The notes below the pieces were generated by a model. That model worked only from the letters and a program-made list of their open reading frames with translations, searched no databases and was not told the origin of the DNA. Below, piece by piece: positions 13,036 to 24,885 of a DNA stretch of 64,000 bases. This DNA comes from Setophaga petechia (taxonomy: Eukaryota; Chordata; Aves; Passeriformes; Parulidae), in contig JANCRA010000004.1 in the NCBI GenBank assembly GCA_024362935.1, forward strand, positions 19,538,621 through 19,602,620, read 5' to 3'. The position numbers and the translations under genes are program-made. Within the stretch, counting starts at the first letter, position 1; each line of letters opens with the position of its first letter.

Positions 13036-16000
13036 GGGAACCAATATATTCCGACAAAAGCTCAAAAGCTAAATATTCAACTTATGTAAGTGTGAGACAA
13101 ACATTCTTACTTTAAATTTTAAATAAAACTTCCTGGAATTTTGGGAACTTCACCTAGTAATTTATGATCCAGATTATGTAGTAATCTTCTCTGGTAAGTC
13201 TCAGTTCAAAGCTGGTGCATATGTGTGCATGTGGGCATGAAAGGGAGAGAGACACAGAGAAAGACAGAAGACACTGTTGCTCACTAACTGGCACTTCATA
13301 ATATATTTGATTTGTAGTAATAAAGCAATGAAAAAGTAGTTGTCAGTTAAAATGCCATTTCTGTCACACTTTTTAATAATATTGCCTCTGTAATTACACT
13401 GTGGTTCTTTATACTTACTCAGTAAAAGCTTGCTTAGTTTTAGCATGGAAAACAATTTATGGAATTACAGAAACAGACTGAACACAGCAGTTCATTTGCT
13501 GAGGCAATTATCCAGATCCTTGTCAAAAAAGAGAGAGAATAAAGACTGTGATGTGCAAAAAATGTTTCTAATTCTATGCTATAATACATACAATATGTCT
13601 GTGGTTGTGCTGGATTATGTTAATAAACTGCAGTCGAAATATATTTGTCACAACACAAAGGAAGGGTGCTATCAATTGTCTTGCCAGATAGTTTAAATTA
13701 GTCACCAAAACGTCTAGCCAGGGTTTCCTCTGTGACCCTTAGATGAAGGGAGAGGCTTATTGGACAGTTTTTCCTGTGGGAATAGACAGATTCTTCTAAT
13801 GCTCAATTATTTAAAACAATCTGGAAAATAACTGTAAAGTGAACTGTGTCACAGTTGCTTTTTTAACAGATATGAAAAATTCAGCCCTGAACACAAATCC
13901 TGTGTTATTTTTGGCTGGTTATCACTCAGAAATGAGTTCCCCTAATATTTCATAGAAAAAATGATGAGAAGCTGTATTCCTTCTTTTGGGAAGTGTAAGA
14001 AGTGAGATACTGCTCAGAAAAAAAGAGCAAACAAATTGTAACAAAAAATCAAAGCCTGCAGTCCAGAAAAACTCCATTTTTAAAAGGAAGAGAAAAAATG
14101 AATGAAATATTGAAAACAGAACACAGACTTGTTTGTTCACCTACATATATTCAGAAAGAAACCTATCTTAAGAGTGAAGTCACTTGAATAAGAAGCTGGA
14201 AGGAGACCACCTTAAAGCACACTGGCACTCCAGAAATACATTTGCTACCGCGTATTTTGCTGAAATTCATTATTTTAATATCTGTCCTTTCTTGTTAGAT
14301 GTGTATCATTTACACTAAAATATAATTTATAAAGTTGAATTATTTTTTCAATTATTTATGTTAAGAGAAAAGTTCAAATTTTATATGATTTAAACTGAAA
14401 ATGTAACAACCAGTTTCTTTTCCCCAGCTAGATACTTCCTATTCAGCAGAACATATTGCTGCAGACTCCTTGCTATAAATTTTGTTTTGCTGGGAGAAGG
14501 CTGGAAAAAGAGAAGACCTTCTTTCTTTCAGAGAAAACAAAACAAAAATGGCATCCAAACACAGATCATGAATTGTGAGCATGCTACTTAAGTTTCATGT
14601 ATTAAAATGTGGATGAAGTTTCTTCCTTCCCCACCTCCCCCAACATCTGGAGATAGTTTGGTGGAGCAATTTCCAGAAACCAAACAGTATCTTTGCTTGA
14701 CTAGCTCTTTTCATTCACAGATAAACAATTAATGAAATGGGCAACTAATTTCTAAAGTGTTCATATTCATTAGACTGTTTCCTGAAATTAAGTAGCTGTT
14801 CCATGACGCAGTGCCCACATTAATGGTAGTGCTATTCTTTTTGCAGATATAGAAGGGATTTTTTAAAGAATACCCATTCATGTTTAATTTAACTAGGAAT
14901 CAAAGGTGAATAAAAAATGTATTCCACTTTAAAAATAAATATATTTGCAAAATAAAAGAAGCGTAGGACAACTAAAGAATTATTCCACCTTAATCACTAA
15001 AAATCACTGTCTGGACCACACTTCACACTTCAAATCTAGGTTGTATTATTTTGTGATTGTGTCTCTGAATTACAAATGAAGATAGCTGAAGTTATGACAG
15101 TTTGTAATATATTTTAATTTGACCATCCAATACAGGGTGGAAAAACAAACTCTACAGTGCAGAGGTCTGATTTAGAAAAATTGTTCAATATGATTACTAT
15201 TCAATTTGGCAGGTTAAGTGTCTGCTAGATATCGGCTACTTAACAAATCCTGGTTACCACTTCTGACAAAAAGCTCATACTAAAACACTGCTCACTCTTT
15301 CCATACCATTTATTTTTTTATGTGCTACCCACTGTCAGGTAAAGAAAGCTCTGGTGAAAATTTTTTTCAGCTCATCTCCCAGGCTCAAAAATTTTACCTG
15401 TATTTTTTTATGATACAGCTTTGCTTGAGCTGTACATATATTACATAATATAATTTCCACTCAGTAAAGGTAAATACAGTTTTATAGAAATCTATCTCAC
15501 ATTCACTGGTTAAAGGCTGTGACACAACATTGCCACCACCCGTATTTTGTCATTTTTACTTTCCCATAATTTACTGTCCTAGTAAAGAGTTGAGGATGGA
15601 GAAATGTGTCCCAGTTTTCACCAGGACATGAACAGAAGCCGCTGATCAATGAGTGTAATTTCCCTCTGCCACGTGGCTGCAGTGGCTCTGGGGGAAGCTG
15701 TTGGGAGAGACAGCTGGTAGGGGAAGTGCCTGAACCTCCATGCTCATCCTACACTGACTATCACTCCATTTAGAGCTGTTTACAGGACACTTGAACAGCA
15801 GCATGAATCAACTGGGAATAACAGCTACTGAAAAATATTTATATACCAGAGTACATTTATTTAATGTTTTAACTGAAGCCCTCATACTACAAACATTCAC
15901 CTCCTGGTAAATACTGCAACGAGTAATTCTGTCACTAATAATTTTCCATTACTTTACATACACAGAAGTTTACAATCCAGGCAACCTTTGCACAAGTCAC

Positions 16001-16544
16001 CCAAGTACCTAGCTTAGGGGAGTCTTTTTCTTTCTCAGATATCCACTGGTTTAAACTCACATTCTTGTATAAATACATAATTCCATACCCCTTAAATAAA
16101 TGCTGCTTTTAAAAATAAATGGATAATTTGAGTAACATAACATGCCTAAGCTGAAAGGGTATCTCTGTCTGTCAACATCTCACACAACTGAGAGAGCTGA
16201 GGTATGCACACTGAAGCAGGAGTGATCAGGCTCCATCGACAGTCTCTTTCGGCCAAATGAATGAACAATGCTGAGAGATGGGAGAATGCAACTCTAGACA
16301 TTAAAGGAAACAGAAAAATACTTCAGGCTACTCTCTTTCTGAATTAGAACACTCATGCACAGTGTTGTCATAGTTTAACTAAACCACTTAGCAAAATGGG
16401 TTCAGATGATCTTCTGCATTTGTCATTACACCTACAAGCTCCAGATCTAAATATTACCTCTGATCAGCAAACAGAGAAACCTGAAAGTTTACAATTATTT
16501 TATTTGACTGTAGGCTTCACAAAGGATAATGCCTGACACGGTCC

Positions 16545-16672
16545 ACCATGATTACACTGGGTAAGTCACTTACTTTCCTTCACTCAATTTTCCCATCTAG
16601 AAATTAGAATAACTAAAGTGACTTCATTCCTAGAGTGCTTCAGACCTGACAGACATAAAGCACCATGTTCAA
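16545..16672 (+). mobile_element. Second MIR/CORE-SINE-like fragment
   Basis: GGGTAAGTCACTTACTTTCC, then CTCAATTTTCCCATCTAGAA and ATTAGAATAACTAAAGTGAC, match in order the MIR core segment (GGGCAAGTCACTTAACCTCT...CAGTTTCCTCATCTGTAAAA...GATAATAATA). The downstream part (GTGCTTCAGACCTGACAGAC, ATAAAGCACC) loosely fits the MIR tail, which has a GCGCTTTGAGA-type motif. The head is missing or unrecognisable. It has the same orientation as the 12.9-kb copy but a different preserved part, so they look like independent old insertions rather than a local duplication. Confidence 0.55.
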
Positions 16673-17550
16673 GCTGAGGGCTCTATTTGCTTTCAGCAAT
16701 CAAAACTAATCAAAACATACAACTATCTGTTGTGGTATACCCAGAGAACACACACGTGCTAAGTCAAGGGGAAGTAAGATGATTATCCATTCTTTTCTTG
16801 AGGTCAGCTTTAACCTGTGCCCCTTCAGACATACTCAGGCCCCAAAAATAAAAAAGGCAAACAAAACAAAAAACTCCCCACAAAATAGAAATTAAATGAT
16901 CACTAAATCTTTACAGTCATGCACAAACTTCATTTGTGCATCTGATATGAATGATTTCAACAGAGAAGTAAGAAATTTAGGTGAACATAAAAAGAAATGA
17001 AAATTATATTTTCAAATTTATGACTTAAAACTTAAAAAATTAATTTTCAATTTTATTATATAAAAACAAATTTTCAAACATAGAAATAACTTCATAATAA
17101 CAGGCCTAGTGAGATTTCCAGTATACTGATAATATACTCACATTTTCTATATGAAACACAATTTCTCTTCTCAGAATGTGCATTTTAATTGAAAATGTTT
17201 TAGACAGGTAGAAAAGAGCCTGTGTGTAAGCAATTCTGATACCTTTCAAAAAGGAAATTTCACTGCTACACAGGTAATCATTGTAGTCTTTTACAAAAGG
17301 CAAAACCACATAAAACAGAATATATTGCCATTTTTAATGTAAGACATAGTGGGAGCAACAATTATTCTTAAATTATTAACTTTTATCACTATTTATATTG
17401 AGTCTAAACTGAATAGACTAATTATTAAGGTTTTGAATAATTGATTTAGCTTTTCAGAGAGTGATTTGAAGAATACTGTAAAGAAGAGTGGTAGATGGGA
17501 CAAAAACAAATCCAAAAACAATTTGTAAGGAGATAAGCTTGAGCAAAAGG

Positions 17551-18150
17551 ATGGAATCCTGGGCTGCATCCTAAGTGATGTGGCCACCAGGTTGAAGAAA
17601 GTGATTTTCCTCCTCTCCTCCTCTCTGGAGTGCTTCATCCAGCTCTCTGGTCCCAAACAAAACAAGGACATGGAACTGTTGGAGCAAGCCCAGAGGAGGG
17701 CCACAGTGTTGATGAGAGGACTGCAGCACCTGCCCTATGAAGTCAGGCTGAGACAGCCGGGGCTGTTCAGGAGAACAGAAGGTTGTGCAGAGACCTCACA
17801 GCAACCTTCCCTTGTCTGATGGGGGCTACAGGGAAGCTGGAGAGGGACTCTTCATCAGGAATTGTAGTGACAGGAAAAGGGGGAATAGGTGCAAATTGAA
17901 AGAGGGGAAATCAAGGCTAGATATTGAGAAAGAATTCTTTATTAGGAGGGTGGTGAACTGGCACATTATACTGGAACAGGTTGCCCAGGGAAGTTGCAGG
18001 TGCCCCAGCTCTGGCAGTGTACAAAGCTGGCTTGGATAAGGCCTTGAGCAACCTGTTCTAGTGGGAAGTGTCCCTGCCCATGGCAGGGGGGTTGAGTCTT
18101 GATGATCTTTAAGGTGCCTTTCAAGCCTTAATAGTCTATGATTCTATGAT
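17551..18150 (+). mobile_element. CR1 LINE, 5'-truncated, plus strand
   Basis: A 600-bp non-LTR retrotransposon copy covering the end of ORF2 and the 3' UTR. Diagnostic segments in order are CCTGGGCTGCATCCTAAG, AGCCCAGAGGAGGGCCACAG, GGAAGCTGGAGAGGGACTCT, then AAGAATTCTTTATTAGGAGG, ACTGGAACAGGTTGCCCAGG, and finally GTGTCCCTGCCCATGGCAGG followed by GATGATCTTTAAGGTGCCTT. It ends in TCTATGATTCTATGAT, the short 3' repeat that defines CR1 termini. 5' truncation is normal for CR1, because reverse transcription starts at the 3' end and often stops early. Many substitutions and small indels against the remembered consensus mark it as an old, inactive copy. Confidence 0.95.
17580..17819 (+). pseudogene. 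CR1 ORF2 remnant, C-terminal part
   Basis: The frame translates through ELLEQAQRRATVLMRGL and LPYEVRLRQPGLF. This corresponds to the CR1 ORF2 C-terminal region that follows the reverse-transcriptase domain, whose usual form is close to ELLERVQRRATKMIRGLE...SYEERLRELGLF. About 80 codons stay open, after which the reading shifts out of the family pattern (RRTEGCAETSQQPSLV) and stops. The catalytic YADD-type block and the upstream endonuclease are absent because the copy is 5' truncated. It is a dead remnant inside the 17.55-18.15 kb element. The listed ATG is just the first in frame, not a real start. Confidence 0.85.
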
Positions 18151-19556
18151 AAAAGCTCGGGTATTAGCTTTTTTAGGCTATGCAACCAAGACAAATTTTT
18201 AAAGAAAATAATGTATGCTAAATTCCCTCATTAGTTACAAACTTAAAAAAATCTCAGGAACAAGTAGCTTCATGAAAACATCTGTAATATATTTACAGGA
18301 AAGAACATTACTAGTAAAGAAATCTTTCAGATAATAATTATGCTTAGTAAGAAGTAGTAAACAGTGAAGTTCCATTCAGAAATAGTACACATTAGGAAAA
18401 AATAGCAGTATTTTGTTTCAGTATAAACTCAAATACTTTTGTCCAGCACCTGAAACTAATGACATCTTTAGAATTCCTGTGCAGAACTAGCAAAATTCTT
18501 TACTGTATGGCATTGTTATTTTAGTTTGAAGGATTTTTTCTTCCAAATGTTTACACCACTGTGCCAGTTACTTCAGTTGAGCTGACACAATGAATTTAAA
18601 ATGGTCTAATACTTGTGACTTACCAAGAGATTAGCACATGATTAACTAAAGTGAAAGGATTATTATTACTGCTTTTAAAAGATATTAACACTTTTTGGTT
18701 ACTCATTCTACGGATGCTATCCACATTGAGAAAGTGGAATGAATACAAAGTTTTCTTAGTTTTAGTTACCCACAAACTGTGTTGCAGTTAAATAACACAA
18801 TCTTCTCTAATTATTTTTTTTTAACCTTAAATCTTGGCCCTTATTTCCCTAAGGTTCATATACACTGATTAAAAAATGTAATATGGGCTACAGAAACAGT
18901 CAAACAATTGCAACATTCAGTCCCTCCCTTAACAAACAACCTCAACTCATGCCTGCACATATACACACTCAAACCCACACAGAGGCTGTAGAGTGAGCAA
19001 TGAGGTTCATGTCTGAAGCAGAGTGCAGCATTAATACACTTAGCAAGACAGAGTTATATTCACTGAAGCTTGACATCAGCTCTGTGAAGAAGGGTTGTAT
19101 TTGCAGAAGCATAGAGAGGGGACAACAGAGAGAAAATACCAGGAGGGAGAAGGGTTCAGGGAACAGCTGAAGTGTGAAGTGATCCAACAGTTTTTTGATA
19201 TGGTTTAGATTTCACTTTGGGAATGCAACAAAAGAACAGCTAGAAACCTACCCCTTGACACTGGGAAGACAGTCAGTCTCAATGCTAAGTATCCCTGCAC
19301 TGAAATTCTGACTCCAATTCAACAGGTTAAAGGGTAGGAAGCTTCTTCCCTTCCTGCCAAAAGGAGCATGTTCTTGTGGCTGTATTTTTTTCACGTATAG
19401 ATGCTCTTCCATAGATATTAAAGTGTCACCGCACTTTGTCCTCTTCTTAAATTCAAGATTAATTTTATTATGCTAACATCTGCACAGGTCAAAAAACGCA
19501 CTCATGGTGTGGAAAGAGTACAAGAAAACATTAAGTGCAAGCATAGATTTTTCACA

Positions 19557-19582
19557 AACTTCATACTGTGAAGTATGAAGTT
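19557..19582. repeat. Perfect hairpin, 11-bp stem and 4-nt loop
   Basis: AACTTCATACT (19557-19567) pairs exactly with AGTATGAAGTT (19572-19582) around the loop GTGA. It is longer than the other short inverted repeats noticed. It is not flanked by the extended imperfect stem expected of a microRNA precursor. Confidence 0.65.
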
Positions 19583-21502
19583 ACATAAAGATCGTAATTA
19601 ATGGTCAACAAAAAGTTCTAAGAAATCATAAATAAGAAAGTAAGTTTTCTGTGAGTATGACAACAGAAGAACATTGAAAGAAAATTTAAAATTGTCATTA
19701 TTTCCAATTTTGTGTAAATCAACGTGAAAGGGAAAAAAATACAGTAACGTACCTCAGTTTTTAAGACATTTTTAAATTTACATTTCAGGTCACAGATAGA
19801 CACTGCTTGTCAGGATGGAAACACAGGTAAAAAGATACGATACATTTTTATTTCTACATATAAAAATCTGCCTTTGTTCCTGTAAGATTATTTAAGCACA
19901 AATACAGGTAACAAAAAAATGAAGTTACAAGGTGAGACAAAAATTGCAAGACAGGGAAATTCTGCTTTGCCTCCACAGTATTATCTGGTTCCCCCTGTTG
20001 TCATAAAGCCAGGGAAAAAAACGCTTCCAGAAAGCTCACCAAAGATCAAACTGTGTCTGGTGACAGCAGTGTCCAAGCTATAAGTAATGTTCAAAGGATT
20101 CAACAATGCCTGTGACTGATCATTCTCTTTCCCCTGCCATCACCTGCTGATTTTGTCCAGGTGTTTTATGGCTATCTCGAGGCTCTGGAGAACAGACAGA
20201 AAGAAGACTTTGCCAATTTCTTTTGTCTGGGATTGTGAATTCCTTACACAGATGGTGGACAGCCACAGGCTGGCCAACTCCATGCACAATTGCCTTTACC
20301 CTCAAAAAGAAAGCATGAGAGCAATTTTATCTACTCACAAAGTATTGTCTGTAACATTGTCTGTGGTTAGGGAATAGGACAAGATTCCTTTTCCTAAGGA
20401 AAAAAAGAGGTTCCCCCTTCCTCAATCACTCTTTCACTAAAACAGTATCAAGAGGGAGGAAAAAAAAAAGAAGGATAGCAAAAAAAATAAATAAATAAAC
20501 TAAGACTTTGGCTTGTATTAGCAAACTAAGCATTCCAAAGCAATTGAAGAGGTTTGTCTAATAAGATAATCTTGTGTTAACATCGTTTTGTAGTATGTTT
20601 ACAGTCTCTCAAGTATTCCAAACAAATCCTGCTAAATCTTACTCACTAAGCAAACTGAGACATTTCTGGCAGCAATTTTTAAAGATGGGCACCAGACATG
20701 AGCCCCTTCATCCTCTTTCTCTGTTTGCTTACAAAAAAAGCTCATTACCTATGCAAATTACTGTTAAAGGTGCAGTTACTTAATTGTGTAAGTATCTATT
20801 TAGATATGTACTTTACTCCTGCAGTGATGCAAGTGCAATTCTAAGACTAGTTATTTTAAGTAAAACTGCTATACTCCAACTTCTGACCCCTAAGAGTCTG
20901 ACTATGTATCAGATAATAGAGCGTATGTGACAAATATCTGTGCAACACTTAGGGGCATGAAAAAATAAATTTTACAGAAAAATGTGTGATAACTTCCAGT
21001 TCTCAATAGTGGAAGGGCTTGGAAAAATATGGGGGTTTTACATGCATTCATGACAAAGAAGTCAGGTACAAATCTTGTATGACAAATATACCATGGACAG
21101 CCTCTGTTTTCTCGTACTCTTAGAATAAAATATTATGTAGGTAATGTATACTTAGTTAGGAAGCTTCAAAATATGTACCAGAAAATAAGTAGATATCTAA
21201 GACTCAAATTATGGTCACACTTCAGGAACCTCAGAACTATACTATCCCATATGCCCTTTACCTTTGCATATAGATGATGTGAATAAACTCTGAACTCAGC
21301 AGCTGCATGAAAGGAAATGCACTCTTCTTAAACCTGCAGGGCAAAGACTTGTCTCCCACTCTCCATCCTGTGTAGGCATCACTGTTAACATACACATAGG
21401 CAGAGCAGAGTAATGGACCTGACTTCTGCTTTGCAGATCTATAAGCACAATTATGTCTTGCTCTAAATTATTTATTTTAATGCTAAAGGGTGTAACTTTT
21501 TC

Positions 21503-21541
21503 TTTTTTTTTTGGGGGGGGGGGGGGAGAAGGGAGGGGGGG
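21503..21541 (+). repeat. Poly-T then poly-G run, G-quadruplex candidate
   Basis: A T-run is followed by 14 consecutive G (21513-21526), AGAA, GGG, A and seven G (21535-21541). On the plus strand this meets the usual G-quadruplex pattern of four G-tracts with short loops. Mononucleotide G runs of this length are error-prone in assembly, so the exact length is uncertain. Confidence 0.8.
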
Positions 21542-22199
21542 AAGTATACCCAGTAATTATCAAATCTATCATATAAATGCTAGAAAGGAATGGACAATTA
21601 CACCACCCTGCCTTACTTCTGCCAAACTGGGCTATTTCCCTAATATTTCCTAGCCCTGTACAAAACATTTCCAATCTGCTGATGTCTTCAATGCTCAGAA
21701 TAACTTTAGCATTAAAAAAAAATCTGACTGTAAAGGGCAAATGTAATGGTTGAATAAGAGGTGAACAGGTAACCTCAGAACTACAAGTCCCCTTTTTTCT
21801 ACCACCACAGGTAGCAGCAGTACAGCTTCTATACACTCTTCGGTCTACCAGCATGTCATAACCCTGACCTAAGAAGGTCAATTTCACGGCTGAAAAAGTA
21901 GCTTAGTCTCCATGGCTCATTTCATCCTTCAGCCTCCTGTTGTGATTACTGACAACTTAGCCAATGTATTTATTTATTTTTATTTCTTTTCTGTACCCAA
22001 ATACAGAGATACAGGCACAAAATATAATGGTCATATCGATAAAAAGGCTGCAGTGGGTGGCCCTACACAAATATCACCCAGAGGTCTTCGTGCTTATTTC
22101 TTCCACAAAGATACAGAAAAATTCTCTGTAACTTTCTATGATTGTAAAAGCATCCAAAGAGAAATATTCCCATGCCCTATACAAAAAAACCTGTAATTT

Positions 22200-22272
22200 T
22201 AACTTTACCCCATTGCCTCTTCCCCTTGAGATATTAATATTAACTTTACCCTCTCATCTTTCCTGAGAGATA
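22200..22272 (+). repeat. Diverged short tandem duplication, about 41-bp period
   Basis: TAACTTTACCCCATTGCCTC at the start of the unit recurs as TAACTTTACCCTCTCATCTT at 22241. The following CTTCCCCTTGAGATA corresponds to CTTTCCTGAGAGATA. Indels separate the two units. Confidence 0.55.
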
Positions 22273-22433
22273 AGAACGATCAGAAGGGTAGCCAGCCCAG
22301 AGTCTGGCAGCCAAATGAAATTAAGTGAGTTCCATGGATGAGGCTGTCTTACTGTAAACAGAAATCCTATCAACTCCAGCACCTCTGCCAAGCATTTAAT
22401 CCATAAAACCCTACACAGCACAGCTGTGTTTCA

Positions 22434-22459
22434 GGGAGGGGGGGAGTAAGGGGAGGGGA
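22434..22459 (+). repeat. G-rich stretch, G-quadruplex candidate
   Basis: GGG, A, seven G, AGTAA, GGGG, A and GGGG form four G-tracts with loops of 1-5 nt on the plus strand. No promoter or gene start is recognisable nearby. Confidence 0.65.
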
Positions 22460-23227
22460 GAACTATTTATTTTAGGGAATTTTTTTGTTTATTTCCTTTT
22501 CAGTTTTCTGCAGCAAGTATCTGCCTACTTCACAGTGTCTTAAAACATTAAAAGGACACATCAATGATGGTGATGATGGTAATGTCATGCCCGAGTAAGT
22601 AATATAAAAGAAGTGAGTGTGGATGAACTATTCATAGGTGAAAGAAAACTGGATCCAAGCATGGATGACAGAACTCACTTAAACTTGGCAGGATGATTTC
22701 ACAAGGAATTCAACCCAGGAGAGAAAGACTAGAGAATGGAAGAAGGGAGAAAAAGTGCCTACTGGGAATTGGTCTGAGAATGCCATGATGCTCTCAGATG
22801 TTAACAGCAGTCTGATGATGGCCTGGACTGAATTCAAACTGGTGACCTAAAGCAGCAAGAATCTGTATCTAACTCGTAATCCCCTGATCTAGGGTACTTC
22901 AGTGCTTTTAATCACAAAAGAAACATTACAGTACCAGAAGAGATTTCATTGGAAGGTAGCATGCTAGATACTAAAAAAAAAAAATTAAAAGCTTATGAAA
23001 AAACATGCAGTTTCTTCCACCAATGATCCTCTTTTAACTTTATCAAGGCAAAAAATTAGGGGGGGAAACACCAAACAAAAGATCTTTCTAAATAATTCTT
23101 GAATATTTTCCCCACTGTTGTTGGATAGAGATTCATGGATGAAATCCCTTCAGTTCCACTTCATGACTCAGTTTTTATTTATGTCAGTGGTCTTTCAGGT
23201 TTATAATTTTAAAGGACACACAGAAAT

Positions 23228-23445
23228 AAAAGGGAGAGAGGAAAGGAGAAGGAGAAGAAGGAATAGGAGAAAGAAGGAGAAAGAAGGAGAAAGAAGGAGA
23301 AAGAAGGAGAAAGAAGGAGAAAGAAGGAGAAAGAAGGAGGAGAAGGAGAAAGAAGGAGAAAGAAGGAGAAGGAGAAGAAGGAGAAGGAGAAGGAAAGAGA
23401 AAGGGAGAAAGGGAAAAGGGAAAAATGGGAAAAAGGGAAAAAGGC
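23228..23445. repeat. Purine-only microsatellite with decamer repeat
   Basis: The stretch is almost entirely A and G. From 23265 to 23425 there is not one pyrimidine (161 nt). Its core repeats the decamer AAGAAGGAGA about seven times (about 23269-23340), then grades into GAAGGA and GGGAAAA units. Such homopurine-homopyrimidine mirror tracts can form intramolecular triplexes. The 119-codon frame over it is a low-complexity translation and not a gene. Confidence 0.95.
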
Positions 23446-24470
23446 TGAGTAGTCTTAGTACAAGCTGTGGAACGTAATTATCTGCACTGAAGATGTAACA
23501 ACAGTGTTGTCAACATTGTCAACTCTCCGTTTAATGGAGGGTTCACAACACAACCTTAGCGCTTACTAACTTAGAGTAAAAGTGTAACACAGAAAGTAAA
23601 ATTGACTACTTCTCTGAAGTGACAGAAGTTGCACTATTCTGGATAACAATCAAGTATCACAGCATGTGCTTTTACTTGAGAAACTACTAAGCTTCTAACT
23701 GACTAGGAAATGATGAAAGAAAGCATGATATGCTTATACTGTAGATACTATTTACAAAATATAACTACATAATCTTATTGAGTAGTATGCTATGAGTATC
23801 TCACAAACCTTAAGAAATTATATGCCCAAGGTTAAATGCTTTCAAGAGCAAAAATTCTTTTTTAAAAAATTCTAAATTCACCACTTTTGCTGCATTTTTC
23901 TCCTTCTATAGCGAGATTATCTACGCATCATAACTGCAATCATCTATCAACAGCAGGGTGACTTAACACAAGGTGGGTTTTTAAAAACTTCTTTTTGCAT
24001 GAATAAGAAACATTGTTTTTCAGAGCCAGAAACACTAGGCCTTGCTATGGACTATATGCCAAAGTTTTCAGCTTTAATTTAATTTCCTGTGACTTCAATC
24101 AGTAAAGAGGAAGAAAGCCTTGAAATGGTAACATTCATTTTATTTCCCCTCCATTCATTGAGTTAAAAAAAAAAAAAAAGAAAAAAAGATAAAAGATTTG
24201 GCCAAAAAACAGTTCCTTAAGGGTAAATATTTCTTTATGTCATCTTTCAGCCTGGAAGAAAATTTTATATACAACTTTAAACACTGAAAAAAAATGGGGA
24301 TATGTAGTTCAAATGTTACTGATAAAACCTGAATCACAGTGTATGACACACATCTTAACTACAGCTTTTCAAGTGGTGCTGCTGAAATAAAACATCTCAT
24401 TCTTTCTTTTTTACTGAGAAGATGCTTCAATCATTAAAGTATTCTTGCCCTCTGTATGCCTGGGAGTGGT

Positions 24471-24570
24471 CTGTCCATAAGTTATTAATAAACCATGGTA
24501 AGGTGCAGCAGCAGACCAACTATTCATATTAATGAATGTCTCATGAATATTCAGCTATATGTTGACACTT
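24471..24570. promoter_or_regulatory. Candidate conserved non-coding element
   Basis: It packs TTATTAATAAA, CATATTAATGAATG and the 10-bp palindrome TGAATATTCA (24544-24553) next to GGTGCAGCAGCAGACC. This mix of TAAT homeodomain cores and POU-like ATGAATAT words, with a non-repetitive GC-containing spacer, is typical of developmental enhancers. It is a motif-based guess; conservation cannot be seen from one sequence. Confidence 0.25.
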
Positions 24571-24840
24571 ACCTCTGAGGACCAAGGGAACCAAAATCTG
24601 GATCCCTATTCTTGAAGTTAATCCTCCTCATGCTGTAATTTATTTTGAATAATAGCAACTTAATTTGTAACACTGGTGTTCCTCTAACAGTGTGAATGGG
24701 GGATTGCTAACAGCTTTATTAAATAAAACCAAAATCCCCACAACAATGAAAATACATAGCAGTTTTAAGTCTTTATTTTAAACTGGAACAACATTATTTG
24801 TAATGTAAAATTCACACAGATTTTGTGCTAAAATAACAGT

Positions 24841-24885
24841 TGCTACCGATGTCCTGAAAAGTTGCTACATCATGTCCTGAAAGTG
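24841..24885 (+). repeat. 22-bp tandem duplication
   Basis: TGCTACCGATGTCCTGAAAAGT is followed directly by TGCTACATCATGTCCTGAAAGT, with a few substitutions and a 1-bp shift. Two copies only. Confidence 0.75.

Larger units (their letters stand above)
4411..17550. other. Non-coding unique DNA with ancient repeat scraps
   Basis: About 13 kb with no recognised gene. The longest frames were read: 7854-8285 (-, 143 codons), 5758-6108 (-, 116), 10668-11048 (-, 126). None shows a domain, signal peptide or repeat that I recognise. Named contents are a polypyrimidine tract (4971-5020), a 37-bp diverged direct repeat (5718-5754 and 8556-8592), a GC-richer patch around 8590-8880, a 16-bp palindrome (10171-10186), a short CA run (about 10327-10341) and two MIR-like fragments. 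The rest looks like ordinary AT-rich intergenic or intronic DNA. Confidence 0.7.

Noticed and set aside
15960..16050. GCACAAGTCACCCAAGTACC as a third MIR core
   Set aside because: Only one core word fits; the following pyrimidine stretch does not continue the MIR order.
21483..21887. 134-codon minus-strand frame
   Set aside because: Its C-terminal Pro/Lys run is just the reverse of the poly-T/poly-G tract, and the rest matches nothing I know.
22120..22150. TTCTATGATTGT as a CR1 3' end
   Set aside because: Only one repeat-like word; the sequence upstream has none of the CR1 3' UTR text.
23118..23477. 119-codon plus-strand frame rich in Arg, Lys, Glu
   Set aside because: It is the translation of a purine-only microsatellite; any frame across such DNA stays open.
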